From positions 118,738 through 182,737 of the forward strand of contig JAHHHK010000017.1 of the NCBI GenBank assembly GCA_019359395.1: a stretch of 64,000 nucleotides of DNA, in the 5' to 3' direction. Made by a program: the position numbers and the translations under genes. This stretch comes from Komarekiella atlantica HA4396-MV6 (GTDB lineage Bacteria; Cyanobacteriota; Cyanobacteriia; Cyanobacteriales; Nostocaceae). The notes below the pieces were generated by a model that ran no database searches, was not told the origin of the DNA, and worked only from the letters and a program-made list of their open reading frames with translations. Shown in pieces: positions 47,698 to 56,956 of the stretch (position 1 is the first letter of the stretch; each line of letters begins with the position of its first letter).

Positions 47698-47802
47698 AGT
47701 CTTTACGTTACTCCCATAGCATCCGTGGGTTTCTTTCTCAAGAAAGATGTTTGCATTCACAATAAATTCAACACTAGAGAAGAATATATTATTTAACAAC
47801 TC

Positions 47803-48039
47803 ATGACTTCTGAACAACCAAATCCACCTATTGATTTATCTCACGCTAAAGAACCTCCTCGCTCTCTTAATCTTGAACACGAGGCGGCTCCCATCGAAAC
47901 AGAGGAAGTGAACGGACAGGCAGATCAAAATTCTCTTACTGATGATTTGAACCGTCCAGAAGAAGGTACGGAAAATCTTGGAGAACGTCAAATGCTTATT
48001 GCCAACATTCCAGGTGCAAGCATTTTGCAATCTGAATGA
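47803..48039 (+). CDS. Small acidic hypothetical protein
   Basis: 78 residues, acidic and proline-rich, apparently disordered (PNPPIDLSHAKEPPRSLN, ETEEVNGQADQ), without a signal or membrane segment. It is divergent from the ROK gene with ~105 bp between starts. Not recognised. Composition and codon use look coding but support is weak. Confidence 0.5.
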   Translation: MTSEQPNPPIDLSHAKEPPRSLNLEHEAAPIETEEVNGQADQNSLTDDLNRPEEGTENLGERQMLIANIPGASILQSE

Positions 48040-48238
48040 GAAACACTACTAACTTACTCACCCAGAGCAAAGACATCTTATTTTTTAATGCTGGTAAAAT
48101 AGAGACGTAACATGTAACGTCTCTACGTATGATTCATGAAAATGCCAACTACTGGATGTAGAATTTATAAAATTTTCAGAGTCAAAGAAATCCAGCATTG
48201 AGATGTGTTTGTGCCATTAAATATAGAAACCTAAAACA

Positions 48239-48511
48239 ATGGCTAAAATAATAGATTCCAATTTCCATATTACTGATGTACAGTTATTTATGGATGAAAT
48301 AAATCCAGTACAAATGGAGGCTATATCGGGAGGTTATTGTCAGTCTTGCAGTGCTGATTCTGAAATTTCTGTAAGAACTTTTAGAAAAGGCATAAATAAG
48401 GTAAAAAAAACCGTTGAGGGTACTGGTTCTTCCAAAGACAAGAACATCAACAGCATAGACAATTCAAAAAGAACTTACATCAATGGATTTCTGGTTGAGA
48501 AAAAATCATAA
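48239..48511 (+). CDS. Double-glycine leader peptide, candidate bacteriocin/RiPP precursor
   Basis: 90 residues. The N-terminal leader contains FMDEINPVQMEAISGG, matching the double-glycine export leader pattern (acidic, hydrophobic positions at -4, -7 and -12, GG at 31-32). The following core begins YCQSCSADS, two Cys, then a basic lysine-rich segment. Family knowledge: peptidase-containing ABC exporters (C39) cleave after GG. No such exporter or modifying enzyme lies nearby, so it would depend on one elsewhere. It may alternatively be an unrelated small protein. Confidence 0.6.
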   Translation: MAKIIDSNFHITDVQLFMDEINPVQMEAISGGYCQSCSADSEISVRTFRKGINKVKKTVEGTGSSKDKNINSIDNSKRTYINGFLVEKKS

Positions 48512-48542
48512 TATTAGTAGCAATTAAGATGCGATCGCTTCA

Positions 48543-49295
48543 TCACTCAACTCTTCTAGACTCAATTAAGCCGTCAATAAACTGTTGCAATCGCTCATAA
48601 TGTGATCCTTTCCAATAAATCTGACCACAGTCTTGACAACGATTAAATTCATCAACCTGCGATCGCACTGTTTCTGGTACTTGCTCAGTAATGGCTTGTT
48701 TATCTACAGGTTCTAACAAGCCATTGCAACGCAAACATCGTTGAAAGGGAGATACTTCTTTGAATAAGTCAAAGCGCTGTAGTACTTCCAAAATTTGTTG
48801 CTGAGGATCGGTGTTTCTAACATAATATCCGTATGTGACTAAACTACGCATCAATAAACCGCGATCGCGAGTTAGAATAATGCGTGTTTGACTGTAGGAG
48901 ATATTTGCTAATTCCTCATCCTCGTAGTCATTGCGATATAAAGTATCAAAGCCTAAAAGTCGTAGAGATGTTGCTAACTTGCCTAAATGAATATCTAAAA
49001 CAAAGCGGATAACACTGAGTGGTTTAGGTAGAACAGAAATACTGGGTTTATTAAAACTCCTAGCAGAAATTGGATAAACATTAATAGTATCTCTATCTTG
49101 AACAATATAAGAAAAATTTACATATTCACCATTAACTTCTATAAAGTCAACTTCTGGATGAGGAACACCCAAAGCTTCAATCATGTCCTTAATTGAGGCT
49201 CTTTCATTAAAAGAATGGGATATTCTTACCTGCTTTTGATGCCGTGGTAAAAAATCATTCAATTCTGCATAAAAGTAAAAAGATGCAACAGCCAT
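48543..49295 (-). CDS. Mut7-C RNase domain protein with ubiquitin-like N-terminus
   Basis: 250 residues from the ATG at 49295 (a GTG 6 nt upstream is possible). The N-terminal ~80 residues are a ThiS/MoaD-like ubiquitin fold (FYFYAELNDFLP, VNGEYVNFSYIVQDRDTINVYP). The rest is a Mut7-C PIN-type nuclease domain with FVLDIHLGKLATSLRLLGFDT, IILTRDRGLL and a zinc ribbon CLRCNGLLEP / CQDCGQIYWKGSHY. Likely RNA-processing or degrading; target unknown. Confidence 0.92.
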   Translation of the reverse strand: MAVASFYFYAELNDFLPRHQKQVRISHSFNERASIKDMIEALGVPHPEVDFIEVNGEYVNFSYIVQDRDTINVYPISARSFNKPSISVLPKPLSVIRFVLDIHLGKLATSLRLLGFDTLYRNDYEDEELANISYSQTRIILTRDRGLLMRSLVTYGYYVRNTDPQQQILEVLQRFDLFKEVSPFQRCLRCNGLLEPVDKQAITEQVPETVRSQVDEFNRCQDCGQIYWKGSHYERLQQFIDGLIESRRVE

Positions 49296-49301
49296 ATTCA
49301 C

Positions 49302-49588
49302 AAATATTTGAATTAGTTAATCGTAACTGTTAATGTATTCTCTTGGACAAAAAACGCATCTTAATTAATTTTCTCATTCTGGCTCTTTTTTATCCAAATC
49401 CAGTAGAGACGTTGCAATGCAACATCTCTACGAAATAATCGGTTTTTTGCTGAATTGGTGTTCTAGCGCAGTGTAACAATATTGACAAGACCTAATTACG
49501 ATTTGTATTAGAGTCTGCTGATAAATAACCTAGTTCTCTAAAATAGATATTTATGCACACGTGTGCAATTGTCTTTTGAAGTAAAATA
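49302..49588. promoter_or_regulatory. Promoter region of frtR with a perfect palindromic operator
   Basis: An AGAGACG hairpin repeat lies at about 49404-49432, and TGCACACGTGTGCA lies at 49554-49567, 21 bp before the frtR start. No other gene is present. Confidence 0.7.
49554..49567. promoter_or_regulatory. LacI-type operator, perfect 14-bp palindrome TGCACACGTGTGCA
   Basis: It is placed immediately upstream of the LacI-type regulator, and the same 14-bp core recurs at 51905-51918. This implies autoregulation by FrtR. Confidence 0.75.
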
Positions 49589-50626
49589 ATGAGTAAACGA
49601 AGAGTTTCAATTGAAGATATTGCTCGCAGAGCAGGCGTTTCTCATTCTACAGTTTCACGCGCTTTACGAGATAACCCTCTAATTAGCCCGAAAGTGCGAG
49701 AGGAAATAAAGCAACTGGCGCGGGAGATGAGTTATGTACCTAATGCTATTGCTCAAAGCTTGCTTTCTTCACGCACCAATACCATTGGGGTAGTAGTAAC
49801 TTCAATAGCCGATCCTTTTTTTGCTGAGGTAGTAGAGGGAATTGAACAGGTTGCTAAACCAGCCGGCTTGAGTGTTGTGTTAAGTACTTCACATCGAAAT
49901 TTGGAGCAGGAAATAGCAGCTATTGATAATTTTCATCGCCGTAGAGTAGATGGTATTTTAGTAGCTGACTCACGAATTAGTAAACAGCACACAAAGCAAC
50001 TAACACAAATTGCTATACCAACAGTTCTGATTAATAGCCAAGCCGAAGATAAATCTGAAATATTTCACTCAGTAGCAATAGACGATCGCTTAGGCGCTAA
50101 ATTAGCTGTAGAGCATCTAGTCAGTCTAGGACATACTTCTATTGGTTATCTAGGTGTGGGCGATCGCAGTAAATCAAATCAACAGCGTTTGGAAGGATAT
50201 CGAATCGCTCTTACTGAAGCTGGTTTACCACAAATTGATGATTGGGTTGCAATTAATGATCAAGACAAGACCAGAACAAGCGATGTTAGTACTGGTCAAA
50301 AAATGCTATCTAAATTATTTACTGCTGGGGTAACTGGCATCTTTTGCTATAACGATATGGTAGCAGTTGGTGCTCTTTTGACTTGTCAGGAATTAGGTAT
50401 TGCAGTACCACGAGATTTAAGTTTAGTCGGATTTGATGGCATTGCTCTATCCTGTTACGTGACGCCGCCACTCACAACAATCTGTCAGCCAATGTTAGAA
50501 ATAGGTGGCTCTGCTATGCAAATGTTACTTGATTTAGTACAGGGAAAAACTGTGGAAAACCGCGTTTTATCTCCTTTTTTAGTACAGCGAGGTAGTAGTG
50601 CAGCATTAAGCAATAACCACAAATAA
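49589..50626 (+). CDS. frtR: LacI family transcriptional regulator (FrtR-like)
   Basis: 345 residues. N-terminal LacI helix-turn-helix (VSIEDIARRAGVSHSTVSRAL), hinge region, and a periplasmic-binding-type effector domain (GVVVTSIADPFFAEVVEGIE, VAIDDRLGAKLAVEHLVSLGH, GFDGIALSCYVTPPLTTI). In Anabaena variabilis and Nostoc punctiforme the frtR gene lies with frtABC and controls fructose uptake. The same neighbourhood here and a shared palindromic operator (49554, 51905) support that identity. The ligand is inferred as fructose or a related sugar. Confidence 0.88.
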   Translation: MSKRRVSIEDIARRAGVSHSTVSRALRDNPLISPKVREEIKQLAREMSYVPNAIAQSLLSSRTNTIGVVVTSIADPFFAEVVEGIEQVAKPAGLSVVLSTSHRNLEQEIAAIDNFHRRRVDGILVADSRISKQHTKQLTQIAIPTVLINSQAEDKSEIFHSVAIDDRLGAKLAVEHLVSLGHTSIGYLGVGDRSKSNQQRLEGYRIALTEAGLPQIDDWVAINDQDKTRTSDVSTGQKMLSKLFTAGVTGIFCYNDMVAVGALLTCQELGIAVPRDLSLVGFDGIALSCYVTPPLTTICQPMLEIGGSAMQMLLDLVQGKTVENRVLSPFLVQRGSSAALSNNHK

Positions 50627-50648
50627 TTTTAATAAGCGTAAATAAAAG

Positions 50649-50711
50649 TTTGTAGTAAGGACTTTAGTCCTAACAATTTTTGTTTTGAGCGATGAATCGC
50701 TCACTACGAAC
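50649..50711. repeat. Dispersed hairpin repeat (GTAGTAAGGACTTTAGTCC family)
   Basis: AGGACTTTAGTCCT and GAGCGATGAATCGCTC hairpins between GTAGT and ACTAC arms. Copy of the family also seen at 10271 and 60763. Confidence 0.75.
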
Positions 50712-50751
50712 TCTGGGTTTGTATCTGTTTCATTATTTTCGTGAAATGGTA

Positions 50752-50943
50752 TTAGCGGTATAGTACTCCAATGATTAGCGCAAAGACAATTGGGATAATA
50801 ATTGGGACAGCAACAATAAGTCCCCATTTACCAATCCGAATTTCTTCACCTTCGGATTTGAGAAGTGCTATCCAACCACCAACCCCCATCAATAACCAGA
50901 TGCATCCAAAGGCAATAAATATAATAAATACTGAATCTTGCAT
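50752..50943 (-). CDS. Small membrane protein, unknown
   Basis: 63 residues from the ATG at 50943 (a TTG lies 9 nt upstream). Two membrane helices: ~4-23 (VFIIFIAFGCIWLLMGVGGW) and ~40-60 (GLIVAVPIIIPIVFALIIGV), joined by a charged loop (LLKSEGEEIRIGK). No family recognised. It runs convergent to frtR and divergent from the dioxygenase gene. Confidence 0.55.
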   Translation of the reverse strand: MQDSVFIIFIAFGCIWLLMGVGGWIALLKSEGEEIRIGKWGLIVAVPIIIPIVFALIIGVLYR

Positions 50944-51091
50944 GTTAATCAACCAGCAACTTTCAAACGTTTAATAATTGTTTAAATAATCTAGCAACAC
51001 TGGAAATGCTAACTAAAAAGAGGGGTAAAAATAATATTTCTATAATTAAAATATCTGCGTGTCACCGCGCCTTTACATTAGGTTTAATAGT

Positions 51092-51847
51092 ATGAAAAAC
51101 GACGATTATCAAGTAGGTCGGATTCTGAGTCGAAGAAAAGCACTTATGCTATTTAGGGCATCTGGAACTGCAATGCTTTTTGGATGCATATCTAAAAAGT
51201 CCCAAACAGTACAAGCACAATCGAGTGTATCTGTTCCTACAACATTGTCCGCATGTATCGTTAGACCACAACAGACCGAAGGCCCGTATTTTGTAGACGA
51301 CAAGCTCAACCGCTCTGATATCCGCTCCGACCCCTCGGATGGTTCGGTGAAAGACGGTGTACCACTCAAACTAACGCTTCGTATTTCTCAGTTTAACAGT
51401 ACTGGTTGTACGCCACTTGCTGGTGCGATCGCAGATCTTTGGCATTGTGATGCTCTAGGCATCTATTCAGACGTACAAGACCCAAGTTTCAATACTGTCG
51501 GCAAAAAATTCTTGCGCGGGTATCAAGTGACAGACGCCAATGGAACCGTCCAGTTTACAACCATCTACCCTGGTTGGTACGAGGGTAGAGCAGTCCATAT
51601 CCATTTTAAGATACGCACAAATACGACATCAAAGCAAAATTATGAGTTTACCTCACAACTATACTTTGATGACTTGCTCACAGATCAAGTGCATACACAT
51701 ACACCATACGCCAGCAAAGGACAGCGTACGCTGAGGAATACCGAAGATCGGATCTTTGAAGACGGTGGAGATCAATTGTTACTTACACTTACCAAAACAA
51801 ATCTTGGTTACGCAGCAACCTTTGATATTGGACTTCAGACAGTTTAA
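51092..51847 (+). CDS. Intradiol ring-cleavage dioxygenase-like protein, Tat-type lipoprotein signal
   Basis: 251 residues from the ATG at 51092. The N-terminus carries a twin-arginine motif (SRRKALM) and a hydrophobic stretch ending in LFGC, a lipobox-like Cys. The catalytic domain matches protocatechuate 3,4-dioxygenase beta-like proteins: QQTEGPYFVDD, ADLWHCDALGIYSDV, TIYPGWYEGRAVHIHFK, with iron-ligand Tyr and His. Family members split aromatic diols; surface-bound forms are known. It lies inside the sugar-uptake locus but has no known role there. Confidence 0.85.
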   Translation: MKNDDYQVGRILSRRKALMLFRASGTAMLFGCISKKSQTVQAQSSVSVPTTLSACIVRPQQTEGPYFVDDKLNRSDIRSDPSDGSVKDGVPLKLTLRISQFNSTGCTPLAGAIADLWHCDALGIYSDVQDPSFNTVGKKFLRGYQVTDANGTVQFTTIYPGWYEGRAVHIHFKIRTNTTSKQNYEFTSQLYFDDLLTDQVHTHTPYASKGQRTLRNTEDRIFEDGGDQLLLTLTKTNLGYAATFDIGLQTV

Positions 51848-51900
51848 GCAGCAGTTAATCCTGATTTACAGCTAAATGTGCAAAAAAACTTAACATGCTG

Positions 51901-51922
51901 TTTTTGCACACGTGTGCAAAAA
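51901..51922. promoter_or_regulatory. 22-bp perfect palindromic operator
   Basis: Five T, then GCACAC|GTGTGC, then five A; it extends the same 14-bp core as the operator in front of frtR. Confidence 0.8.
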
Positions 51923-51942
51923 TAAGTTTAAGACAAGTTTAA

Positions 51943-51953
51943 GCACAGTGTGC
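51943..51953. promoter_or_regulatory. Second GCACAGTGTGC palindrome
   Basis: An 11-bp odd-centred palindrome with A-rich flank; it may be a lower-affinity site for the same regulator. Confidence 0.5.
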
Positions 51954-51981
51954 AAAAAATGAAGTGCAAAAGTATTATTTA

Positions 51982-52106
51982 AGGGACTTCCAAGTAATAA
52001 AATATTCCAATATTTCTTGTAGGATGGGCAACATGAGCGTCCTGTGAACTGGGCGCTCATGTTACCCACCCCACAAGATTAGATAATTTATTTGTTGGAG
52101 TTCCCT
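51982..52106. mobile_element. MITE-like inverted-repeat element (125 bp) in the frt promoter region
   Basis: The ends AGGGACTTCCAAGTAATAAA and TTTATTTGTTGGAGTTCCCT form a 20-bp imperfect inverted repeat. Inside is a long hairpin, GTAGGATGGGCAACATGAGC pairing with CGCTCATGTTACCCACCCC. No ORF. A similar end sequence is seen at 29580-29592. Confidence 0.7.
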
Positions 52107-52962
52107 AACTAAAGATATGTCTCAAACTTTAAAATATTCTATCTTCTTATTGATTGACAAAAAACAAAATTATACTACGAAGATTTAGTTACTAACTATT
52201 TACACACAACAATCAAATTCTAAATATCCGGTAGCAGCACAAGCAGAAATTTATAAAATACCGCACAGGTAATATATTTGATTGAGCTTGTGCAAATTTT
52301 GATTATTTTTTGCTGACTATGATGAGCAAAAATTTTTCGGCAAGACTAAACTAGCTGAGGTGTTTTATAAATCTGAGTAGCACATCAATATATATAAAAC
52401 ATGTGTGCAAATGACTATAAATTTTAGTTTTAAATGTTAAGTTTCTTGAATTTAACCTCAGATCAAGGCTGCTTAATCTTCGCAAATTCTCTAGGATAAA
52501 AAGCTTGAATTGCTGAGAAATGAAACAGTCTTCTTTGTTTTGTAAAGTTCGATAAAGGGAGTTAATTTTTTTGTCATTATGCAGGATAGACTAATAACTA
52601 TAGTCAAATACTATCAGAATTTGCAAATTTGATAGTATGAGGCTCAAAATTTTAGTTAACAGCTGTTTTCAATTCCTGCACCTTCAAATATACTTTTACA
52701 AAAAATTAAAGTGAATTTTTGAAATAGTGCAACACTCATAAGTTTTGCTTTAAAAAACCAAAAAGCTAATTTAGTGATAATAGCAATAACTCCAATCATG
52801 TGATATCGCTTGATGTTTGAGAACAGTTTAAATGGCAAAAGCTAGCAGTGTGACTGAGTTGGGTTTGAAGTTTCCAGACCTAGTTCATCTGGCGATGACA
52901 TTGCAGATTTGGATTGTGCAGACCTTTCTCAATTTCAAATGTGTTGTTTGATATGGATGAAT

Positions 52963-53982
52963 ATGAAAAAAATTGCGATCGCAGCTAGTATATTAAGTAT
53001 TTTTAGTAGTACTCTTGTAGGCTGTACAAATACGTCGCCCAATGAGAATACTACTACTAACACCGATACCTACACTGCTACCAACACAGCTACACAGAGC
53101 AAAGATAGTAATCAAGATGTCAAATTGCGCTCAGTCGGAGTCACCGTTGGTGATCTAAGTAATCCCTTCTTCGTTTTGATGGGACAAGGAGCTGAGAAAG
53201 AAGCAAAGAGAATTGGGGGTAATGATGTCAGAGTTACTGTGGTTTCCAGTGGCTATGATCTCAACCAACAAACCAACCAAATCGAAAATTTTGTTGCTGC
53301 TAATACTGATTTAATTATTTTGAATGCTGCTGATAGTAGAGCAATTAGACCAGCGGTCGATAGAGCAAGGCAAGCAGGTCAAATCGTAATTGCGGTAGAC
53401 ACAGCGATTGATGCAGATGTAGATGCTACAGTCACCACCGATAATTTACAAGCCGGAGAGGTGGCTTGTAAGTATATTGTTGATCGCCTTAAAGGCAAAG
53501 GCAACATAGTAATCGTTAACGGCCCGCCAGTGTCCTCGGTGATCCAGCGAGTTGAAGGCTGCCAAAAAGTATTATCCAAATATCCCGATATTAAAATACT
53601 CTCTAAAGACCAGAACGCCGAAGGCAGCCGGGATGGAGGGCTGAAAGTAATGAGCGATTTGCTGACAACCTATCCCAAAATTGATGCTGTCTTTGCCATC
53701 AACGATCCGAGTGGCGTGGGAGTAGATTTAGCAGCTAACCAAGCCAAACGCAAGGAATTTTTCATTGTTGGTGTTGACGGTGCGCCCGAAGCAATCCAGG
53801 CGATCGCATCCAACAACAGTTTATATGCTGCGACTGCCACTCAAAATCCCAGAGGAATGACCCAAAAAGCAGTTCAGGTTGGCAACGACATCCTGCATGG
53901 CAAAAAACCTGAGTCACCCACCATTCTGATTCCAGTCAAGCTGATCACAAAAGATAACGTCAACACTTCCCAAGGTTGGTAA
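52963..53982 (+). CDS. frtA: Sugar ABC transporter substrate-binding lipoprotein (FrtA-like)
   Basis: 339 residues from the ATG at 52963; another in-frame ATG lies 6 nt upstream. Lipoprotein signal KKIAIAASILSIFSSTLVGC with the Cys lipidation site, then a Thr/Asn-rich spacer, then a ribose-type periplasmic binding domain (VGVTVGDLSNPFFVLMGQGA, DLIILNAADS, AVFAINDPSGVGVDLA, VGVDGAPEAIQAI). Captures a monosaccharide in the periplasm for FrtBC. By synteny with frtRABC the ligand is probably fructose; the sequence alone does not fix this. Confidence 0.9.
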   Translation: MKKIAIAASILSIFSSTLVGCTNTSPNENTTTNTDTYTATNTATQSKDSNQDVKLRSVGVTVGDLSNPFFVLMGQGAEKEAKRIGGNDVRVTVVSSGYDLNQQTNQIENFVAANTDLIILNAADSRAIRPAVDRARQAGQIVIAVDTAIDADVDATVTTDNLQAGEVACKYIVDRLKGKGNIVIVNGPPVSSVIQRVEGCQKVLSKYPDIKILSKDQNAEGSRDGGLKVMSDLLTTYPKIDAVFAINDPSGVGVDLAANQAKRKEFFIVGVDGAPEAIQAIASNNSLYAATATQNPRGMTQKAVQVGNDILHGKKPESPTILIPVKLITKDNVNTSQGW

Positions 53983-54080
53983 GCAGCGATTGGGGAAATG
54001 AAGAAGCAGTGCTTCTCTACGAGAGGCTGCGCCAACAACTGTGCTCAGCAACCGGGGCAGAGGAGAATAAATTACTTATC

Positions 54081-54249
54081 TTGACCCTTAACCCTTGTAC
54101 AGACGCGATTAATCGCGTCTCTACTCTTGACCCTTGTACAGACGCGATTAATCGCGTCTCTACTTCTTGACCCTTGTACAGACGCGATTAATCGCGTCTC
54201 TACTTCTTGACCCTTGTACAGACGCGATTAATCGCGTCTCTACTCTTGA
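54081..54249 (+). repeat. Four tandem ~40-bp units, each with a perfect 20-bp palindrome
   Basis: AGACGCGATTAATCGCGTCT occurs at 54101-54120, 54140-54159, 54180-54199 and 54220-54239, separated by CTACTTCTTGACCCTTGTAC or a one-base-shorter version. The array sits between frtA and frtB. A degenerate single copy is inside the hybrid kinase gene near 31430-31465. Confidence 0.95.
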
Positions 54250-54274
54250 CTCAATTGTTTTACAGGATTCGCTT

Positions 54275-55828
54275 ATGACAACAACTACTGAAACTTCTTT
54301 TTCTGATACACCAACCACCACCCCTGTATTAGAAATGCGAGGGATTGGAAAGCGATTTCATGGTGTACCTGCTCTGCAAAATGTCAATCTGACGATTTAT
54401 CCAGGAGAGGTTCACGCCCTGATGGGTGAGAACGGCGCAGGCAAAAGCACATTAATGAAAATCCTGGCAGGGGCTTATATTGCTGATGAAGGCGAGATTT
54501 ACATCAATGGTAGCCCTGTCAAAATTACCGATCCGGGTACAGCGCGTAAGGCTGGTATTAATCTGATTTATCAAGAACTAAATGTTGCGCCCAATTTAAC
54601 CGTTACCGAAAATATTTTTATGGGTAGCGAGTTGCAGCGAGGTCAATTTTTAGACCGTAAAGGTATGGAAATTGAAGCACTCGCTGTGCTTCAAAGCCTG
54701 GGAGCCAACTTTACAGCCCAGACTGTGGTTGGTAACTTGTCGATCGCCGAACAGCAGCAGGTGGAAATTGCGCGGGCGCTGAAAGATAAAAGCCGCGTAT
54801 TGGTGATGGATGAGCCAACAGCAGCCCTTTCTGACCGCGAGACTGAGCATTTGTTTGAGGTAATTCGCAAACTGCGGAATGATGGCATTGCCATTATCTA
54901 CATCAGCCACCGCATGGAAGAGATATATGCCCTGGCTGACCGAATTAGCGTATTGCGCGATGGTCAATACATTGGTAGTCTCACACGGAATGAAATTTCT
55001 CCACAGCGATTGGTGCAAATGATGGTTGGTCGTCCTATGGAGGATTTTTACGAACATCAACGGCAAATGAACCCTGGCCCGGTGGTGCTGGAAGTCAGAA
55101 ATATTAGTGACGGACGCAAGATTGAGCCGATGAGTTTAAAAATTCATGCTGGAGAAATTGTTGCTCTAGCAGGGCTAGTTGGTGCAGGACGTACGGAGGT
55201 ATCCCGGCTGATTTTTGGTGCTGACCACAAGGCAAGTGGTGAAGTATTCCTAAATGGTAAAAAACTGGATATTCATTCGCCCAGTGATGCCATTGCAGCT
55301 GGAATCGGCTACGTCCCGGAAGACCGCAAAGACCAAGGTTTATTTCTGGAGATGAGTGCTCGTAAGAATATTGCCATAAACACATTGAAGCAGGATGCAA
55401 AAGCTGGCGTCGTTAATTGGGGTTCAGTTAATCAGCTGGCAACGCAAGCGGTGGAAAACTTCAATATCCGGCTGGCCAATTTGGAAATTAGAGCGGTGGA
55501 TCTTTCTGGTGGCAATCAGCAGAAGCTACTGCTAGCGCGTTGGCTAGCCATTAAGCCGAGAGTATTAATGTTAGATGAGCCGACACGTGGCGTAGATATC
55601 GGTGCTAAAAGCGAAATTTACCGAATTATGAGCGAGTTGGCAGCACAAGGCGTTGCCATTCTCATGGTTTCCAGCGAACTACCGGAAGTTGTGGGAATGA
55701 GCGATCGCGTCCTAGTGATGCGAGAAGGACAACTGGTGGGTGAACTTGATGGCAGTTCTGGTAAAGAAATTACCCAAGAAAAAATTATGCACTATGCAAC
55801 TGGAGCATCGGAGGTACTAGGATCATGA
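54275..55828 (+). CDS. frtB: Sugar ABC transporter ATPase with two nucleotide-binding domains (FrtB-like)
   Basis: 517 residues from the ATG at 54275, with AGGA at 54264-54267. Longer upstream reading consists of the tandem palindrome array and is rejected. Two ABC domains of the RbsA/XylG type: first Walker [13 protein letters not shown], signature [14 protein letters not shown], Walker [13 protein letters not shown]; second half has the degenerate [12 protein letters not shown], signature [14 protein letters not shown] and [10 protein letters not shown]. It powers monosaccharide import with FrtC. It overlaps the permease gene by 4 bp. Confidence 0.95.
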   Translation: MTTTTETSFSDTPTTTPVLEMRGIGKRFHGVPALQNVNLTIYPGEVHALMGENGAGKSTLMKILAGAYIADEGEIYINGSPVKITDPGTARKAGINLIYQELNVAPNLTVTENIFMGSELQRGQFLDRKGMEIEALAVLQSLGANFTAQTVVGNLSIAEQQQVEIARALKDKSRVLVMDEPTAALSDRETEHLFEVIRKLRNDGIAIIYISHRMEEIYALADRISVLRDGQYIGSLTRNEISPQRLVQMMVGRPMEDFYEHQRQMNPGPVVLEVRNISDGRKIEPMSLKIHAGEIVALAGLVGAGRTEVSRLIFGADHKASGEVFLNGKKLDIHSPSDAIAAGIGYVPEDRKDQGLFLEMSARKNIAINTLKQDAKAGVVNWGSVNQLATQAVENFNIRLANLEIRAVDLSGGNQQKLLLARWLAIKPRVLMLDEPTRGVDIGAKSEIYRIMSELAAQGVAILMVSSELPEVVGMSDRVLVMREGQLVGELDGSSGKEITQEKIMHYATGASEVLGS

Positions 55829-56823
55829 GCCATACGTTAAAGCCTGCCAATAACAGACTAGGCAAGGATTCAACATCGCGCAACCGCAAATCAATCAGCA
55901 CTCTGCTTGAGGTTGCAGGTATTCTGCCAATCCTAGTAATTATCTGCATCTTATTTACATTCCTTTCTCCCAACTTTCTCACAGGCGGCAACCTCGTCAA
56001 CATATTGCGCCAAGCATCCATCAACATTGTGCTGGCAACAGGAATGACGTTTGTGATTCTGACCGGAGGTATTGACCTTTCAGTTGGCTCAATATTGGGT
56101 GTTTCTGCCGTAGTTGCCGTACTTGTATCGCTACTTCCCGCTTTAGGTTGGGCGGCTGTACCTGCTGGTTTACTGACGGGATTGCTTTTAGGCTTAGTCA
56201 ACGGCGCTCTGATCACCTTTTTGGATGTACCGCCTTTTATTGTCACGCTGGGTTCACTCACTGCCCTGCGGGGTGCTGCCTTTTTGGTTGCCAACGGCAC
56301 AACGGTGATTAACCGTGACATTAATTTTGCTTGGGTAGGTAATAACTATTTGGGGCCGCTTCCTTGGCTAGTAATCATTGCTCTACTGACTGTATTAGTC
56401 AGTTGGTTTGTCCTGAGACAAACTGTTTTAGGAGTGCAAATCTACGCAGTTGGTGGTAACGAACGAGCAGCACGATTAACTGGTATCAAAGTGAATCGCG
56501 TCTTGCTATTTGTCTATGGCGTCAGTGGAATGCTAGCGGGTTTAGCAGGAATAATGAGCGCCAGCCGTCTTTATAGTGCTACTGGCATGTTAGGTCAGGG
56601 TTACGAATTAGATGCGATCGCTGCTGTAATTCTTGGTGGAACTAGCTTTACAGGCGGCATTGGTACGATTGGTGGAACTCTTCTAGGTGCATTAATCATT
56701 GCTGTTCTCAACAATGGTTTGACCCTATTGAACATGTCTTACTTCTGGCAACTAGTCGTCAAAGGTCTAGTAATCATTGTCGCGGTGATGATTGATCGCC
56801 TCCGCAGACGTTCCAGACGTTGA
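55825..56823 (+). CDS. frtC: Sugar ABC transporter permease (FrtC-like)
   Basis: 332 residues. About eight to ten membrane helices of the RbsC type: [53 protein letters not shown] (cytoplasmic coupling loop), and [18 protein letters not shown]. The ATGA overlap with the ATPase gene shows translational coupling. Forms the membrane channel for the FrtABC importer. Confidence 0.95.
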   Translation: MSHTLKPANNRLGKDSTSRNRKSISTLLEVAGILPILVIICILFTFLSPNFLTGGNLVNILRQASINIVLATGMTFVILTGGIDLSVGSILGVSAVVAVLVSLLPALGWAAVPAGLLTGLLLGLVNGALITFLDVPPFIVTLGSLTALRGAAFLVANGTTVINRDINFAWVGNNYLGPLPWLVIIALLTVLVSWFVLRQTVLGVQIYAVGGNERAARLTGIKVNRVLLFVYGVSGMLAGLAGIMSASRLYSATGMLGQGYELDAIAAVILGGTSFTGGIGTIGGTLLGALIIAVLNNGLTLLNMSYFWQLVVKGLVIIVAVMIDRLRRRSRR

Positions 56824-56956
56824 AAAATCGAGGGGACTCTTTAGTGGGGAAGCAGGGGGGCAAAGGAGCAGAGGAGCAAGAGAATAATTTTTTCCCTTTC
56901 TCCTTTCCCCTTTACCCCTTTCCCCAATACCTCATGCCCAATATATATAAGAAACC

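Larger units (their letters stand above)
51848..52962. promoter_or_regulatory. Long regulatory region upstream of frtA
   Basis: 1.1 kb without a gene. It contains the 22-bp palindrome at 51901-51922, another at 51943-51953, half-sites GTGCAAAA (51878, 51964) and CATGTGTGCAAAT (52400-52411), and an inserted inverted-repeat element (51982-52106). The remainder is AT-rich. Confidence 0.7.

Noticed and set aside
53976..54170. 64-codon ORF spanning the end of frtA and the palindrome array
   Set aside because: It is a reading of the tandem repeat (repeated [11 protein letters not shown]) and overlaps frtA.
54081..54249. Possible CRISPR array because of four regular 40-bp repeats
   Set aside because: The intervening parts are identical between units, so there are no unique spacers.
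54167..54274. Extended N-terminus for FrtB
   Set aside because: The extra 36 codons translate the palindrome repeats; the ATG at 54275 has an upstream AGGA and gives the normal family start.
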